Positions 7,977-15,601 of a stretch of 35,801 nt of DNA are shown here, piece by piece. A program made the translations under genes and the position numbers. Under the pieces are notes generated by a model. It did no database searches and was not told the DNA's origin. It worked only from the letters and a program-made list of their open reading frames with translations. The DNA comes from Woeseiaceae bacterium (GTDB lineage Bacteria; Pseudomonadota; Gammaproteobacteria; Steroidobacterales; Woeseiaceae). The stretch is taken from contig JABDNG010000021.1 of assembly GCA_013001045.1 (NCBI GenBank), positions 1-35,801 on the forward strand, written 5' to 3'. The stretch's first letter is position 1, and each line of letters starts with the position of its first letter.

Positions 7977-8567
7977 ATGTCGAAGTCAGCTGTCGAACTA
8001 TCAAGCAATCTGATCTGGATAGACCTTGAGATGACCGGCCTGAGCCCGGAAATCGATACGATTATCGAAATCGCGACCATCGTCACGGACAAGCATCTCA
8101 ATGAACTTGCCGAAGGCCCGGTCCTTGCCATCCGGCAGACGCAGGAAACGATGGATGCAATGGACGACTGGAATACGCGCCAGCACGGCGGCTCCGGATT
8201 AACGGCACGCGTGCTCGCGAGCGGTGTTGACGCTCACGACGCGGAACTTGCGACGCTCGAGTTTCTGCGGGCCTGGGTCGAAGAGGGCGCGTCACCGATG
8301 TGCGGTAACAGCATCTGTCAGGATCGCCGCTTCCTCGCCCGTGAAATGCCCGATCTGGAGCGTTTCTTTCACTACCGAAATCTCGATGTGAGCACGCTGA
8401 AGATTCTCGCACAGCAGTGGGCCCCATCCGTTGCCGCAGGATTCGTTAAGGAATCAGCGCATCTTGCTCTGTCGGATATTCGCGACTCGATCGAGGAGCT
8501 CAGCTGGTACCGTGACAAGCTGTTGAACGACGCCGTGCTGGAACTAACCGCCGACGATGCCGAGTAG
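7977..8567 (+). CDS. orn: Oligoribonuclease
   Basis: 196 residues. Orn degrades two-nucleotide RNAs and pGpG from c-di-GMP breakdown. The DEDDh exonuclease residues are all visible: Asp16 and Glu18 (IWIDLEMTG), Asp116 ([10 protein letters not shown]), His162 and Asp167 ([10 protein letters not shown]). The frame stays open upstream, but homology begins at the ATG at 7977 ([18 protein letters not shown]), so I take that start; its Shine-Dalgarno is poor. The last 11 bases overlap the start of the DUF938 methyltransferase, so the two are probably translated together. Confidence 0.97.
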   Translation: MSKSAVELSSNLIWIDLEMTGLSPEIDTIIEIATIVTDKHLNELAEGPVLAIRQTQETMDAMDDWNTRQHGGSGLTARVLASGVDAHDAELATLEFLRAWVEEGASPMCGNSICQDRRFLAREMPDLERFFHYRNLDVSTLKILAQQWAPSVAAGFVKESAHLALSDIRDSIEELSWYRDKLLNDAVLELTADDAE

Positions 8568-9153
8568 ACCTTACGCCGAGTATGCCCAGCGCAATGCCGA
8601 CCCGATCCTGGAGGTCCTGCGACAAGAATTGCGGAATTGTAGGGACGTCCTCGAGATTGGCTCCGGCACCGGTCAGCATGCCGTCCGTTTTGCAGCTGAA
8701 CTCGACCATCTGCGATGGCAGACGAGCGACCTCGCGGAGAATCATGAAGGGATTCGCACGTGGATCGACGAGGCAGATTTGCCGAATGTCGACGCACCGT
8801 TGGTGCTCGACGTAGCGACTGCCGCGCTGCCGCCCGCAAGCTACGACGCCGTCTTTTCGTCGAACACAGCACACATCATGAGTTTTGAGTCGGTCATCGC
8901 GATGTTCGCACTGGTTGGCTCGGTGATCCGTCCTGAAGGTGTCTTTTGTCTTTACGGGCCATTCCGTCAGCACGGTACGTTTAACACGGCCAGTAATGCG
9001 AACTTTGATGCCGATTTGCGTAGGCGCGATCCCGTGATGGGTATTCGAGACCTGGAGGCCCTCGACGATTTGGGCGTCGAGCAGGAACTGCGGCGGACAG
9101 GCCTGTACGCCGTTCCATCCAATAACATGGTGGCTGTATGGCAGAAAAAATAG
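8557..9153 (+). CDS. DUF938 family SAM-dependent methyltransferase
   Basis: 198 residues. The SAM-binding glycine loop [11 protein letters not shown] is at 31-41, followed by DLAENHEGI as the acidic-loop region, and the DUF938 signature [20 protein letters not shown] in the C-terminal half. The overall length fits DUF938 (UPF0585), a class I methyltransferase family of unknown substrate. The ATG lies inside the end of orn (11-bp overlap) and its own end overlaps the following GFA gene by 16 bp, so the three genes are probably co-translated. Its physical link with RNA turnover hints at, but does not show, an RNA or nucleotide substrate. Confidence 0.93.
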   Translation: MPSRPYAEYAQRNADPILEVLRQELRNCRDVLEIGSGTGQHAVRFAAELDHLRWQTSDLAENHEGIRTWIDEADLPNVDAPLVLDVATAALPPASYDAVFSSNTAHIMSFESVIAMFALVGSVIRPEGVFCLYGPFRQHGTFNTASNANFDADLRRRDPVMGIRDLEALDDLGVEQELRRTGLYAVPSNNMVAVWQKK

Positions 9154-9548
9154 ATCAGGCGTCGATAACAACGCACACGGGCGGTTGCCATTGCGGTCGA
9201 GTACGATTTGAAGTGGACGCGCCGCGGACGATTCGTGCGGATGAATGCGATTGCAGCATCTGCAGCAAGTCCGGTTACCTGCACCTGCTCGTCGCCGCGA
9301 CCGCGTTTCGACTCTTGCAGGGCGAGGATGCCATCCAGACCTACACGTTCAATACAGGCATCGCGAAGCACTATTTTTGTCGACATTGCGGCATAAAGTC
9401 GTTCTACATTCCGCGTTCGCACCCGGATGGCGTCAGCGTCAACGCCCGCTGCCTCGACCCGGACCAGATCGAGTCTGTCGAAATCGCACCCTTCGATGGC
9501 CGGAACTGGGAACAGAATGTCTCGAAACTGTCTCTGATAAGCGACTGA
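9138..9548 (+). CDS. GFA (CENP-V/glutathione-dependent formaldehyde-activating) family protein
   Basis: 136 residues. The family's zinc-binding cysteine pattern is complete: Cys17 and Cys19 (GGCHCGRVRF), Cys37, Cys39 and Cys42 (CDCSIC), Cys81 and Cys84 (CRHCGIKSFY). The name comes from one bacterial enzyme that condenses glutathione and formaldehyde; most members have no proven activity, so I do not assign one. It starts within the end of the DUF938 gene and is the third member of the overlapping orn cluster. Confidence 0.92.
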   Translation: MAEKIDQASITTHTGGCHCGRVRFEVDAPRTIRADECDCSICSKSGYLHLLVAATAFRLLQGEDAIQTYTFNTGIAKHYFCRHCGIKSFYIPRSHPDGVSVNARCLDPDQIESVEIAPFDGRNWEQNVSKLSLISD

Positions 9549-9630
9549 TTTACCTGATTATTAGCTGGCGAGAAAAACGGGCTTGGCTTATAGTTGCGTC
9601 TTTCGGACTGGGCATCCTGGCGAGAACACA

Positions 9631-10302
9631 ATGATGACGATTTATCGGCTTGCACTGTTGTGCGGATTGTTTGCGGTCTCAACCGCATTCGCAGCCCCGG
9701 CGTGGGTGAGTGATCAGTTTGAGATCACGTTGCGATCGGGGCCGAGCACCGGCAATGCAATCCAGCTCATGCTCGACAGCGGCTTACGCCTCGAGGTCCT
9801 CGAACGCGATGCCGACAGCGGCTATTCGCGCGTTCGCACCCCAGGCGGTACCGAGGGGTGGGTTCTTACACGCTATCTCATGAACGAACCGAGCGCGCGC
9901 GAGCAACTCGAAAAGCTCACCAGTCAGCTGACGAGCGCGACCTCAAGAGGCAGTTCGCTCGACGCCCAGATGAAAGCTGTCAGGGCCGAGTACGACTCGG
10001 CCAGTCAGCAAATCAAAACACTCGAACGCGACAAGGCAGCGGTAGAAAAAGAGCTGGCCGAGATCAAGCGAACGGCGGCCAACGTTCTGGCGATCGACAC
10101 GCAGAACAAGACGCTGATGGACCAGCTCGCGGCGGCCCAGATTCGTGTCGACACGCTCGAACAGGAAAACCGCCAACTCGCGAGCCAGAAGACGCGGTAC
10201 TGGTTCATGGCGGGGGGGCTTGTGCTGCTCGTTGGTATTCTTCTCGGTATCTGGCTGCCACGTGTTCGATGGCAACGGCGCTCGCGCTACGACCGATTCT
10301 GA
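9631..10302 (+). CDS. YgiM-like SH3 domain protein (TIGR04211 type), membrane anchored
   Basis: 223 residues from the ATG at 9631 (a second ATG follows at once). Signal peptide 1-22, a bacterial SH3 domain (about 27-90, with TLRSGPSTGNAIQLML and GTEGWVLTRYL), a coiled coil (about 95-185) and one C-terminal membrane segment starting near residue 190 with a basic tail. That order (signal, SH3b, coil, TM) is the YgiM/TIGR04211 arrangement, so the SH3 domain and coil should lie in the periplasm with the tail in the cytoplasm. SH3b domains often bind peptidoglycan or peptides; the function is unproven. Its stop codon abuts the convergent ppsA stop with no spacer. Confidence 0.93.
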   Translation: MMTIYRLALLCGLFAVSTAFAAPAWVSDQFEITLRSGPSTGNAIQLMLDSGLRLEVLERDADSGYSRVRTPGGTEGWVLTRYLMNEPSAREQLEKLTSQLTSATSRGSSLDAQMKAVRAEYDSASQQIKTLERDKAAVEKELAEIKRTAANVLAIDTQNKTLMDQLAAAQIRVDTLEQENRQLASQKTRYWFMAGGLVLLVGILLGIWLPRVRWQRRSRYDRF

Positions 10303-12666
10303 TCAGACGGTTTCGCCAGCAAGAAACATCCAGGTTTCGATGACGGTGTCCGGGTTCAGGGACATACTCTCGATGCCCTGGTCGAGCAACCAGCGAGCCA
10401 GGTCCGGATGATCAGACGGCCCCTGGCCACAGATGCCGACATACTTTCCGTGTTTCTTGCACGCCGTGATTGTCATTGCGAGCAGGGCCTTGACTGCATC
10501 GTCACGCTCGTCGAACGTATCAGCGACCAGTGCGGAGTCGCGATCAAGCCCCAACGCGAGCTGGGTCATGTCATTCGAGCCGATGGACATGCCGTCGAAA
10601 TACTCGAGATACTGGTCCGCGAGCAGCGCGTTCGTCGGTAGCTCGGACATCATGATGAGCTTGAGACCGTCCTTGCCCCGCTGCAAGCCGTTCTTTGCCA
10701 TTAGCTCGATGACGTCCCTGGCCTGTCGGACCGTGCGGACGAACGGAATCATCACCTGCACGTTGCTCAGTCCCATGTCGTTTCTCACACGCCGTAGCGC
10801 GCGGCATTCCAGTTCGAAACAGGGGGCGAAGCTCTCTGCAAGGTAGCGAGCCGCACCACGGAACCCGATCATGGGGTTTTCCTCGTCGGGCTCGTATTTC
10901 TCACCACCAATGAGGTGCGCGTATTCATTCGACTTGAAGTCCGACAGCCTCACGATGACGGGTTCGGGTGCGAACGCCGCGGCGATCGTCGCAACGCCTT
11001 CCGCCAACTTATCGACGAAGAACTCGACGGGATCGGGATAGCCGGCCATCTGGTCGTCGATGGCCATGCGCGTGTCGTCATCCAGCTGGTCATACTCCAG
11101 CAAGGCTTGCGGGTGCACGCCGATCATGCGATTGATGATGAACTCCAGGCGCGCGAGACCAACACCCCGATTCGGAATGTTCGCAAAGTCGAACGCGCGA
11201 TCCGGGTTGCCAACATTCATCATGATTTTGACCGGGATATCAGGCAGGGAGTCCAGTTCGATCACTGTTTGTTCGAACTCGAGGTTGCCCCGATACACGA
11301 TGCCTTCGTCGCCCTGGGCGCAACTGACGGTAACGTCCAAACCGTCCGAAATCAGGTCTGTCGCATTGCCGCAACCCACAACGGCCGGAATGCCGAGTTC
11401 GCGCGCGATAATGGCGGCGTGACAGGTGCGTCCGCCGCGGTTCGTGACAATCGCCGCGGCACGCTTCATGACCGGTTCCCAATCCGGATCGGTCATATCG
11501 GACACGAGAACGTCACCCGCTTGAACGCGATTCATCTCCGATACGGACCGGATCACCCTGGCGGTGCCGGCGCCGATCTTGTGGCCGATACTGCGGCCGG
11601 TTGTGACGACGTCCGACTGACCTTTCAGCGTGTAGCGCTGAATCGTTCGGCCACTTCGGCTCTGAACCGTTTCAGGGCGCGCTTGGAGGATATACAGCTT
11701 GCCATCATTGCCGTCCTTACCCCACTCGACGTCCATCGGACGTTGATAGTGGTTTTCGATGGTCACGGCTATTTTCGCCAGTGCCACGATGTCTTCGTCA
11801 GTTAGCGAAAAAGCGACGCTATCGCGCGGATCGACATCCACCGTATCCACGGTCTTGCCGGGCGCTGGATCGTCACTGTAGACCATCTTTATAGCCTTGC
11901 TACCCAGATTCTTGCGCAGGATCGGGTGTTTTCCAGCCGCGAGAGCCGGTTTGTAAACGTAGAACTCATCCGGGTTCACGGCGCCCTGAACGACCGTTTC
12001 GCCGAGGCCGTAGGACGACGTAATAAGAACGGCGTCCTTGAAGCCTGTTTCCGTGTCGAGCGTGAACAGCACGCCGGATGAGCCGATGTCGCTGCGCACC
12101 ATGGTTTGAATTCCGGCCGATAGTGCCACCTGGCTATGATCGAATCCCTGGTGAACGCGATACGCGATGGCGCGGTCGTTGAACAGGGAGGCGAATACCT
12201 GATGCATCGCGTCGATGAGGGGATCGAGGCCGCGAACGTTCAGGAACGTCTCTTGCTGGCCCGCAAAAGATGCATCAGGCAGGTCTTCCGCCGTGGCCGA
12301 AGAACGGACCGCGACGGCAATGTCCTTTCCGTCGCTCATTTCGTCCCAGGACGCGCGAACAGCGTCCATCAGGCGTTCGGGGAGGGGAGTTTCGAGGATC
12401 CAGTTACGAATCAAGCTGCCCGCGCTCGTCAGCGCACCGATGTCATCGACATCCAATTCATCAAGGACGCCGGCAATCTTCTTGTCGAGGCCACTCGTAT
12501 TCAGGAAATCCCGATAGGCCGCGGATGTTGTCGCGAATCCGCCTGGAACCGTTACGCCCAGGTTGCTGAGATTGCTGATCATTTCTCCGAGCGATGCGTT
12601 CTTTCCGCCGACGGTATCGACATCGTCCATGCCAAGCTCATCGAGCTTGATGACATACGGTTCCAA
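10303..12666 (-). CDS. ppsA: Phosphoenolpyruvate synthase
   Basis: 787 residues, near the E. coli length (792). It converts pyruvate and ATP to PEP, AMP and phosphate for gluconeogenesis. The N-terminal ATP-grasp domain begins with [11 protein letters not shown] and holds the QARPETV end segment. The swivelling phosphohistidine domain carries His416 in [21 protein letters not shown], and the C-terminal TIM barrel has [17 protein letters not shown] and the [11 protein letters not shown] cysteine loop. It is transcribed away from ppsR, its regulator, with 46 bp between the two start codons. The regulatory threonine two residues before the histidine (R-T-C-H) is present. Confidence 0.98.
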   Translation of the reverse strand: MEPYVIKLDELGMDDVDTVGGKNASLGEMISNLSNLGVTVPGGFATTSAAYRDFLNTSGLDKKIAGVLDELDVDDIGALTSAGSLIRNWILETPLPERLMDAVRASWDEMSDGKDIAVAVRSSATAEDLPDASFAGQQETFLNVRGLDPLIDAMHQVFASLFNDRAIAYRVHQGFDHSQVALSAGIQTMVRSDIGSSGVLFTLDTETGFKDAVLITSSYGLGETVVQGAVNPDEFYVYKPALAAGKHPILRKNLGSKAIKMVYSDDPAPGKTVDTVDVDPRDSVAFSLTDEDIVALAKIAVTIENHYQRPMDVEWGKDGNDGKLYILQARPETVQSRSGRTIQRYTLKGQSDVVTTGRSIGHKIGAGTARVIRSVSEMNRVQAGDVLVSDMTDPDWEPVMKRAAAIVTNRGGRTCHAAIIARELGIPAVVGCGNATDLISDGLDVTVSCAQGDEGIVYRGNLEFEQTVIELDSLPDIPVKIMMNVGNPDRAFDFANIPNRGVGLARLEFIINRMIGVHPQALLEYDQLDDDTRMAIDDQMAGYPDPVEFFVDKLAEGVATIAAAFAPEPVIVRLSDFKSNEYAHLIGGEKYEPDEENPMIGFRGAARYLAESFAPCFELECRALRRVRNDMGLSNVQVMIPFVRTVRQARDVIELMAKNGLQRGKDGLKLIMMSELPTNALLADQYLEYFDGMSIGSNDMTQLALGLDRDSALVADTFDERDDAVKALLAMTITACKKHGKYVGICGQGPSDHPDLARWLLDQGIESMSLNPDTVIETWMFLAGETV

Positions 12667-12712
12667 GACAAGCTCCCTTGTGTTCCCGGGCAGGACATGG
12701 AAAATCCCACCA

Positions 12713-13537
12713 ATGGTTAAGCGCGCTGTATTCTTTCTCTCTGATCAGACGGGTGTCACGGCTGAAGCCCTCGGGCATAGCCTCATCACGCAATTTCCGG
12801 GCCAGAGTTTTCGCGAGATGACTGTGCCATTTATAGATAGCGAAGACAAGGCGCGAGAAGCGGTGCGCACCATTGATGCCGCGAGCAAAAATGACGCGCT
12901 CAAGCCGCTTGTTTTTTCTACACTGGTTCAGCCGGATCTCAGGACCATAGTCAGGGATGCAGATGGCCTGCATCTCGATATTTTCGACGCTTTCCTGGAA
13001 CCGTTATCGAGCGAGCTGAAACAGCAGCCGACGGTCACATTGGGTGGCGCTCACGGTATGAGCGATATCGATGCTTACATGAAACGCATCGAGGCGACCA
13101 ATTTCGCGCTGGCCAACGACGATGGCGGGGTCAGTCGCGACTACGACGTTGCGGATGTCATTCTCGTAGGGGTCTCAAGGTCGGGCAAGACGCCGACCTG
13201 TCTGTACCTGGCATTGCAGTACGGCGTCTACGCGGCCAACTACCCGCTCACAGACGAAGAACTGGAGACAGGAACATTACCGGATTTCCTGATCGAGCAA
13301 AAACAGAAGCTTTTCGGGCTGACGATCGCCCCCTTGCGCCTGCAACAAATACGCAAGGAACGGCGGCCGATGGGCAATTACTCGTCCGCCCAGCAAGTGA
13401 GGTTCGAACTGCGAGAGGCCGCGAAGATGTTCCGCCGTTACGGAATTCCGCATGTGGATACGACCGAGTTCTCGATCGAGGAAATTTCGAGTCGAATCCT
13501 CGATAGTACCGGTGTCGAGCGTCGAGTACGACCCTGA
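12713..13537 (+). CDS. ppsR: PEP synthetase regulatory protein (bifunctional kinase/pyrophosphorylase, DUF299)
   Basis: 274 residues. PpsR inactivates PpsA by ADP-dependent phosphorylation of a threonine beside the catalytic histidine and reactivates it by Pi-dependent dephosphorylation. The P-loop [10 protein letters not shown] is at 153-162, and the N-terminal [19 protein letters not shown] is the family signature. The frame is open further upstream, but conserved sequence starts at the ATG at 12713, which I use; its Shine-Dalgarno is weak. It is followed after 34 bp by the DUF1249 gene. Confidence 0.97.
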   Translation: MVKRAVFFLSDQTGVTAEALGHSLITQFPGQSFREMTVPFIDSEDKAREAVRTIDAASKNDALKPLVFSTLVQPDLRTIVRDADGLHLDIFDAFLEPLSSELKQQPTVTLGGAHGMSDIDAYMKRIEATNFALANDDGGVSRDYDVADVILVGVSRSGKTPTCLYLALQYGVYAANYPLTDEELETGTLPDFLIEQKQKLFGLTIAPLRLQQIRKERRPMGNYSSAQQVRFELREAAKMFRRYGIPHVDTTEFSIEEISSRILDSTGVERRVRP

Positions 13538-13571
13538 GTATTGCGGGCGATCTGCGTGCTATATTGAACCC

Positions 13572-14027
13572 ATGTTGCTTGATTCTCACCTTGTTCCTCA
13601 GACGATCGTAAAGCCGCGCAGCTTCGTCGGCCTGATGACGCTGTACGAAAGCAACTACCTCAGGCTACTGCGCCTGATTCCGGAAATCGACAGGCTCGAC
13701 GGCTGCTTTCGATCGCGCATTGCCGGTGATTGCGACCTGCACATCGCGATTCTCGAGCGTTGTCGCTACACCGTCACGCTGTCGCTAACCTATCATCTGG
13801 AAACCGATGACGGCCTGCTGATCGATCCGGATATGACGATTCGGGTGTACCTGGATTGCCAGGTTGTCGAGGCCATGGCTATTGACGAAAGACAGCGACA
13901 CGAGGCATTGCGGCGTCTGGTACGTGAACACCGCAGCGAACTCGACCAGCGCTGGCAACGAAATATCGTCTTGAACAAATGGCTCGAATACCTCTACGAC
14001 AAGGGCCATCTCGTCCTGGATCGCTAG
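13572..14027 (+). CDS. DUF1249 (YqiB-like) protein
   Basis: 151 residues, close to E. coli YqiB (about 140). The family pattern is clear: an N-terminal YESNYLRLLRLIP segment, a central RYTVTLSL strand and the MTIRVYLDCQVVEAM block, ending in a helical region with the WLEYLYDKGH tail. No signal peptide or membrane segment, so it is cytosolic. Function is unknown. The start is the ATG at 13572; a longer reading overlapping ppsR is possible but lacks similarity. Elsewhere yqiB sits with nudF and cpdA, so its place behind ppsR is a local arrangement. Confidence 0.9.
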   Translation: MLLDSHLVPQTIVKPRSFVGLMTLYESNYLRLLRLIPEIDRLDGCFRSRIAGDCDLHIAILERCRYTVTLSLTYHLETDDGLLIDPDMTIRVYLDCQVVEAMAIDERQRHEALRRLVREHRSELDQRWQRNIVLNKWLEYLYDKGHLVLDR

Positions 14028-14050
14028 GCAATGGCTGGACGTTCTATTTG

Positions 14051-14080
14051 TTGAAACTGTCGATTCAGTCAGAGTTTAAT
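14051..14080 (+). promoter_or_regulatory. Sigma-70 promoter candidate for the orphan coiled-coil gene
   Basis: TTGAAA (14051-14056) and TTTAAT (14075-14080), each matching five of six consensus positions, with an 18-bp spacer. It lies in the 135-bp space before the GTG at 14163 and would give a leader of about 75 nt. Confidence 0.5.
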
Positions 14081-14162
14081 CGCTGATCAATTGTCATCAT
14101 GTGCCTCTGTATTGTGCCGGGTGGAACCATTACTGGCCGATATTATGTAAAGAGGCGCAGCT

Positions 14163-15194
14163 GTGGCGAGTTTGGTAACACTTTTCAAGTCCGAGACAAC
14201 GGATACGCAAGAGACAGACAAGCTTGTCGATCTCTTCCGTAATCGTGTGGAGCTGAAGAAGGAATTCGCTGCTCTTCGCAACGAAAAATACAGACTTCAG
14301 GACAGAATCAAACAGCACCAGGGGGCAACGGCCAGGGTGCAACAGCAGTTACAGCACCTGGAAAACCTGTTGCTGGATACCGAGTGGGTCAATACCGTAG
14401 TTGTCTTTTATCAGCTTCGAGGCCTGGCAGCGCATTGCAGCGACAAGCTCAGTTGCTTTGCCGAGCAGATCAAACAACAGCGCGAGCAACGCGTTCAAAG
14501 CAAGGTCCTCCTGTCCTGGAATGAGCAGCGTAAACGAAAATCGGATCGTCTTGAGAGCCGCATGAGCGAGCATCGCATGACGATGCAATTGATGGAGGAC
14601 CGGCTGCAGTCAGAACGGCACAAGCTGTTGACGATGAATGGCTTTGTTAAGTTGTTTCGAGGTCGGTCGCTTGCTGCGCAAATCGATGACCTGACGTCTG
14701 AAATCGAGACTGCTCGGTGCGAAGAGCAGGAGCTCCTTCGGGACCTCGAAGCCATAGACAAGCTTGCCGCACCTGACCACAAAGGGCTCGACATATCTGC
14801 AAAACGCTCCGTCAATTTCATGATCCTCTCGTTCGCCCAGCACCTTTATCTTCAATTCGAGGAAGATAATCTTGTCGAATTGGCGAAGGAGGCCAGTGAA
14901 AAGAGCGTCGGCGCCATCAACTACGGCGCCAAGCCTGAATGCGATATTCTTTTGAAGCGTCTGGAGAAGCGCAAGAAAGAGGCGGAGGAAGATCACGATT
15001 TTGCCGACGTGCTGCAGAAACGAGCGAAGCTGATTGCCAAGCACGCGGAGTTCCGCCACGACGATGATGCAGTTCCCGTGCCCAGCACCGTTGCGACGAT
15101 ATTCGCTATCGATGGCAGTGGCGTTGTCCATCAACAAGAAGCCAACTTGCTCGGAAATAATTACTTCGGGATTGCGAAAGTTCTAAGCCGCTAG
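14163..15194 (+). CDS. Coiled-coil protein of unknown function
   Basis: 343 residues from a GTG start with AGAGG seven bases upstream. No signal peptide. Residues about 18-75, 95-160 and 170-200 are charged helices with coiled-coil character, broken by a hydrophobic stretch (VNTVVVFYQLRGLAAHC, near 78-95). The C-terminal part alternates helix and a short beta-rich tail (STVATIFAIDGSGVVHQQE and FGIAKVLSR). I do not recognise the family. The nucleotide composition looks somewhat more AT-rich than the flanking genes, which could mean later acquisition, though no mobile element is near. It has its own promoter and ends 14 bp from a convergent small gene. Confidence 0.8.
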   Translation: MASLVTLFKSETTDTQETDKLVDLFRNRVELKKEFAALRNEKYRLQDRIKQHQGATARVQQQLQHLENLLLDTEWVNTVVVFYQLRGLAAHCSDKLSCFAEQIKQQREQRVQSKVLLSWNEQRKRKSDRLESRMSEHRMTMQLMEDRLQSERHKLLTMNGFVKLFRGRSLAAQIDDLTSEIETARCEEQELLRDLEAIDKLAAPDHKGLDISAKRSVNFMILSFAQHLYLQFEEDNLVELAKEASEKSVGAINYGAKPECDILLKRLEKRKKEAEEDHDFADVLQKRAKLIAKHAEFRHDDDAVPVPSTVATIFAIDGSGVVHQQEANLLGNNYFGIAKVLSR

Positions 15195-15208
15195 CTGCCG
15201 GCACGCGA

Positions 15209-15499
15209 CTAGATGTCCGATCGGTACATCTGGCGTTTGTAGCGCACCAGTTCTTCATCGGTGACGCCGGGAATTCGGGTGTGTATCGCGGGACGCCTGG
15301 CATCTTCTGCCGTTGGTGCCTCCGTACGAGTCGAGGTCAACGCGTCAAGTTCCTTGGCCGGTTTGGAGGCTTTTTCTTCTGTCTCGGGTGTCGGTGAGGA
15401 GGCGCTCGCCGGACTCGCAATCCAGGCGCCGCACAAGGCAATCGCGACGCCTGTGGCGAAGGATTTGCGGTGTACAGGCAGGTGTTGTGCTCGTGCCAC
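15209..15499 (-). CDS. Small exported protein of unknown function
   Basis: 96 residues from a GTG start with the good Shine-Dalgarno GGGAGAAG just upstream. The N-terminus is a signal peptide with a hydrophobic core (FATGVAIALCGAWIA) and a likely cleavage site after ASA (residue 33). The mature part of about 60 residues is rich in Pro, Glu, Thr and Ala and ends in a conserved-looking block starting IPGVTDEELVRYKRQMY. No domain recognised. It lies 102 bp downstream of prc on the same strand, behind its own promoter with an operator-like palindrome, which supports it being real. The other frames over this stretch are low-complexity shadows. Confidence 0.65.
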   Translation of the reverse strand: MARAQHLPVHRKSFATGVAIALCGAWIASPASASSPTPETEEKASKPAKELDALTSTRTEAPTAEDARRPAIHTRIPGVTDEELVRYKRQMYRSDI

Positions 15500-15550
15500 G
15501 GCTTCTCCCGTTCGTGCGACTGCCCCGGCAAATGAGCGGACAATCAGCCT

Positions 15551-15591
15551 GGTGTTATAGTCAAGTATAACACCCGGGTTGGGCGCTGCAA
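15551..15591 (-). promoter_or_regulatory. Minus-strand promoter with overlapping 9-bp inverted-repeat operator
   Basis: Read on the minus strand, TTGCAG (15586-15591) and TATACT (15564-15569) are 16 bp apart; the -10 box matches five of six positions. A perfect inverted repeat, GGTGTTATA (15551-15559) and TATAACACC (15566-15574) with a 6-bp spacer, covers the -10 box and the start region. That position suits a repressor operator. The only gene it can control is the small exported protein, 52-65 bp downstream. Confidence 0.55.
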
Positions 15592-15601
15592 GCTGGGTGG
15601 A

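Noticed and set aside
10915-11805. Long open frame of 296 codons on the plus strand inside ppsA
   Set aside because: It is antisense to a clearly conserved enzyme and reads like the complement of its codon pattern; no domain or ribosome binding site.
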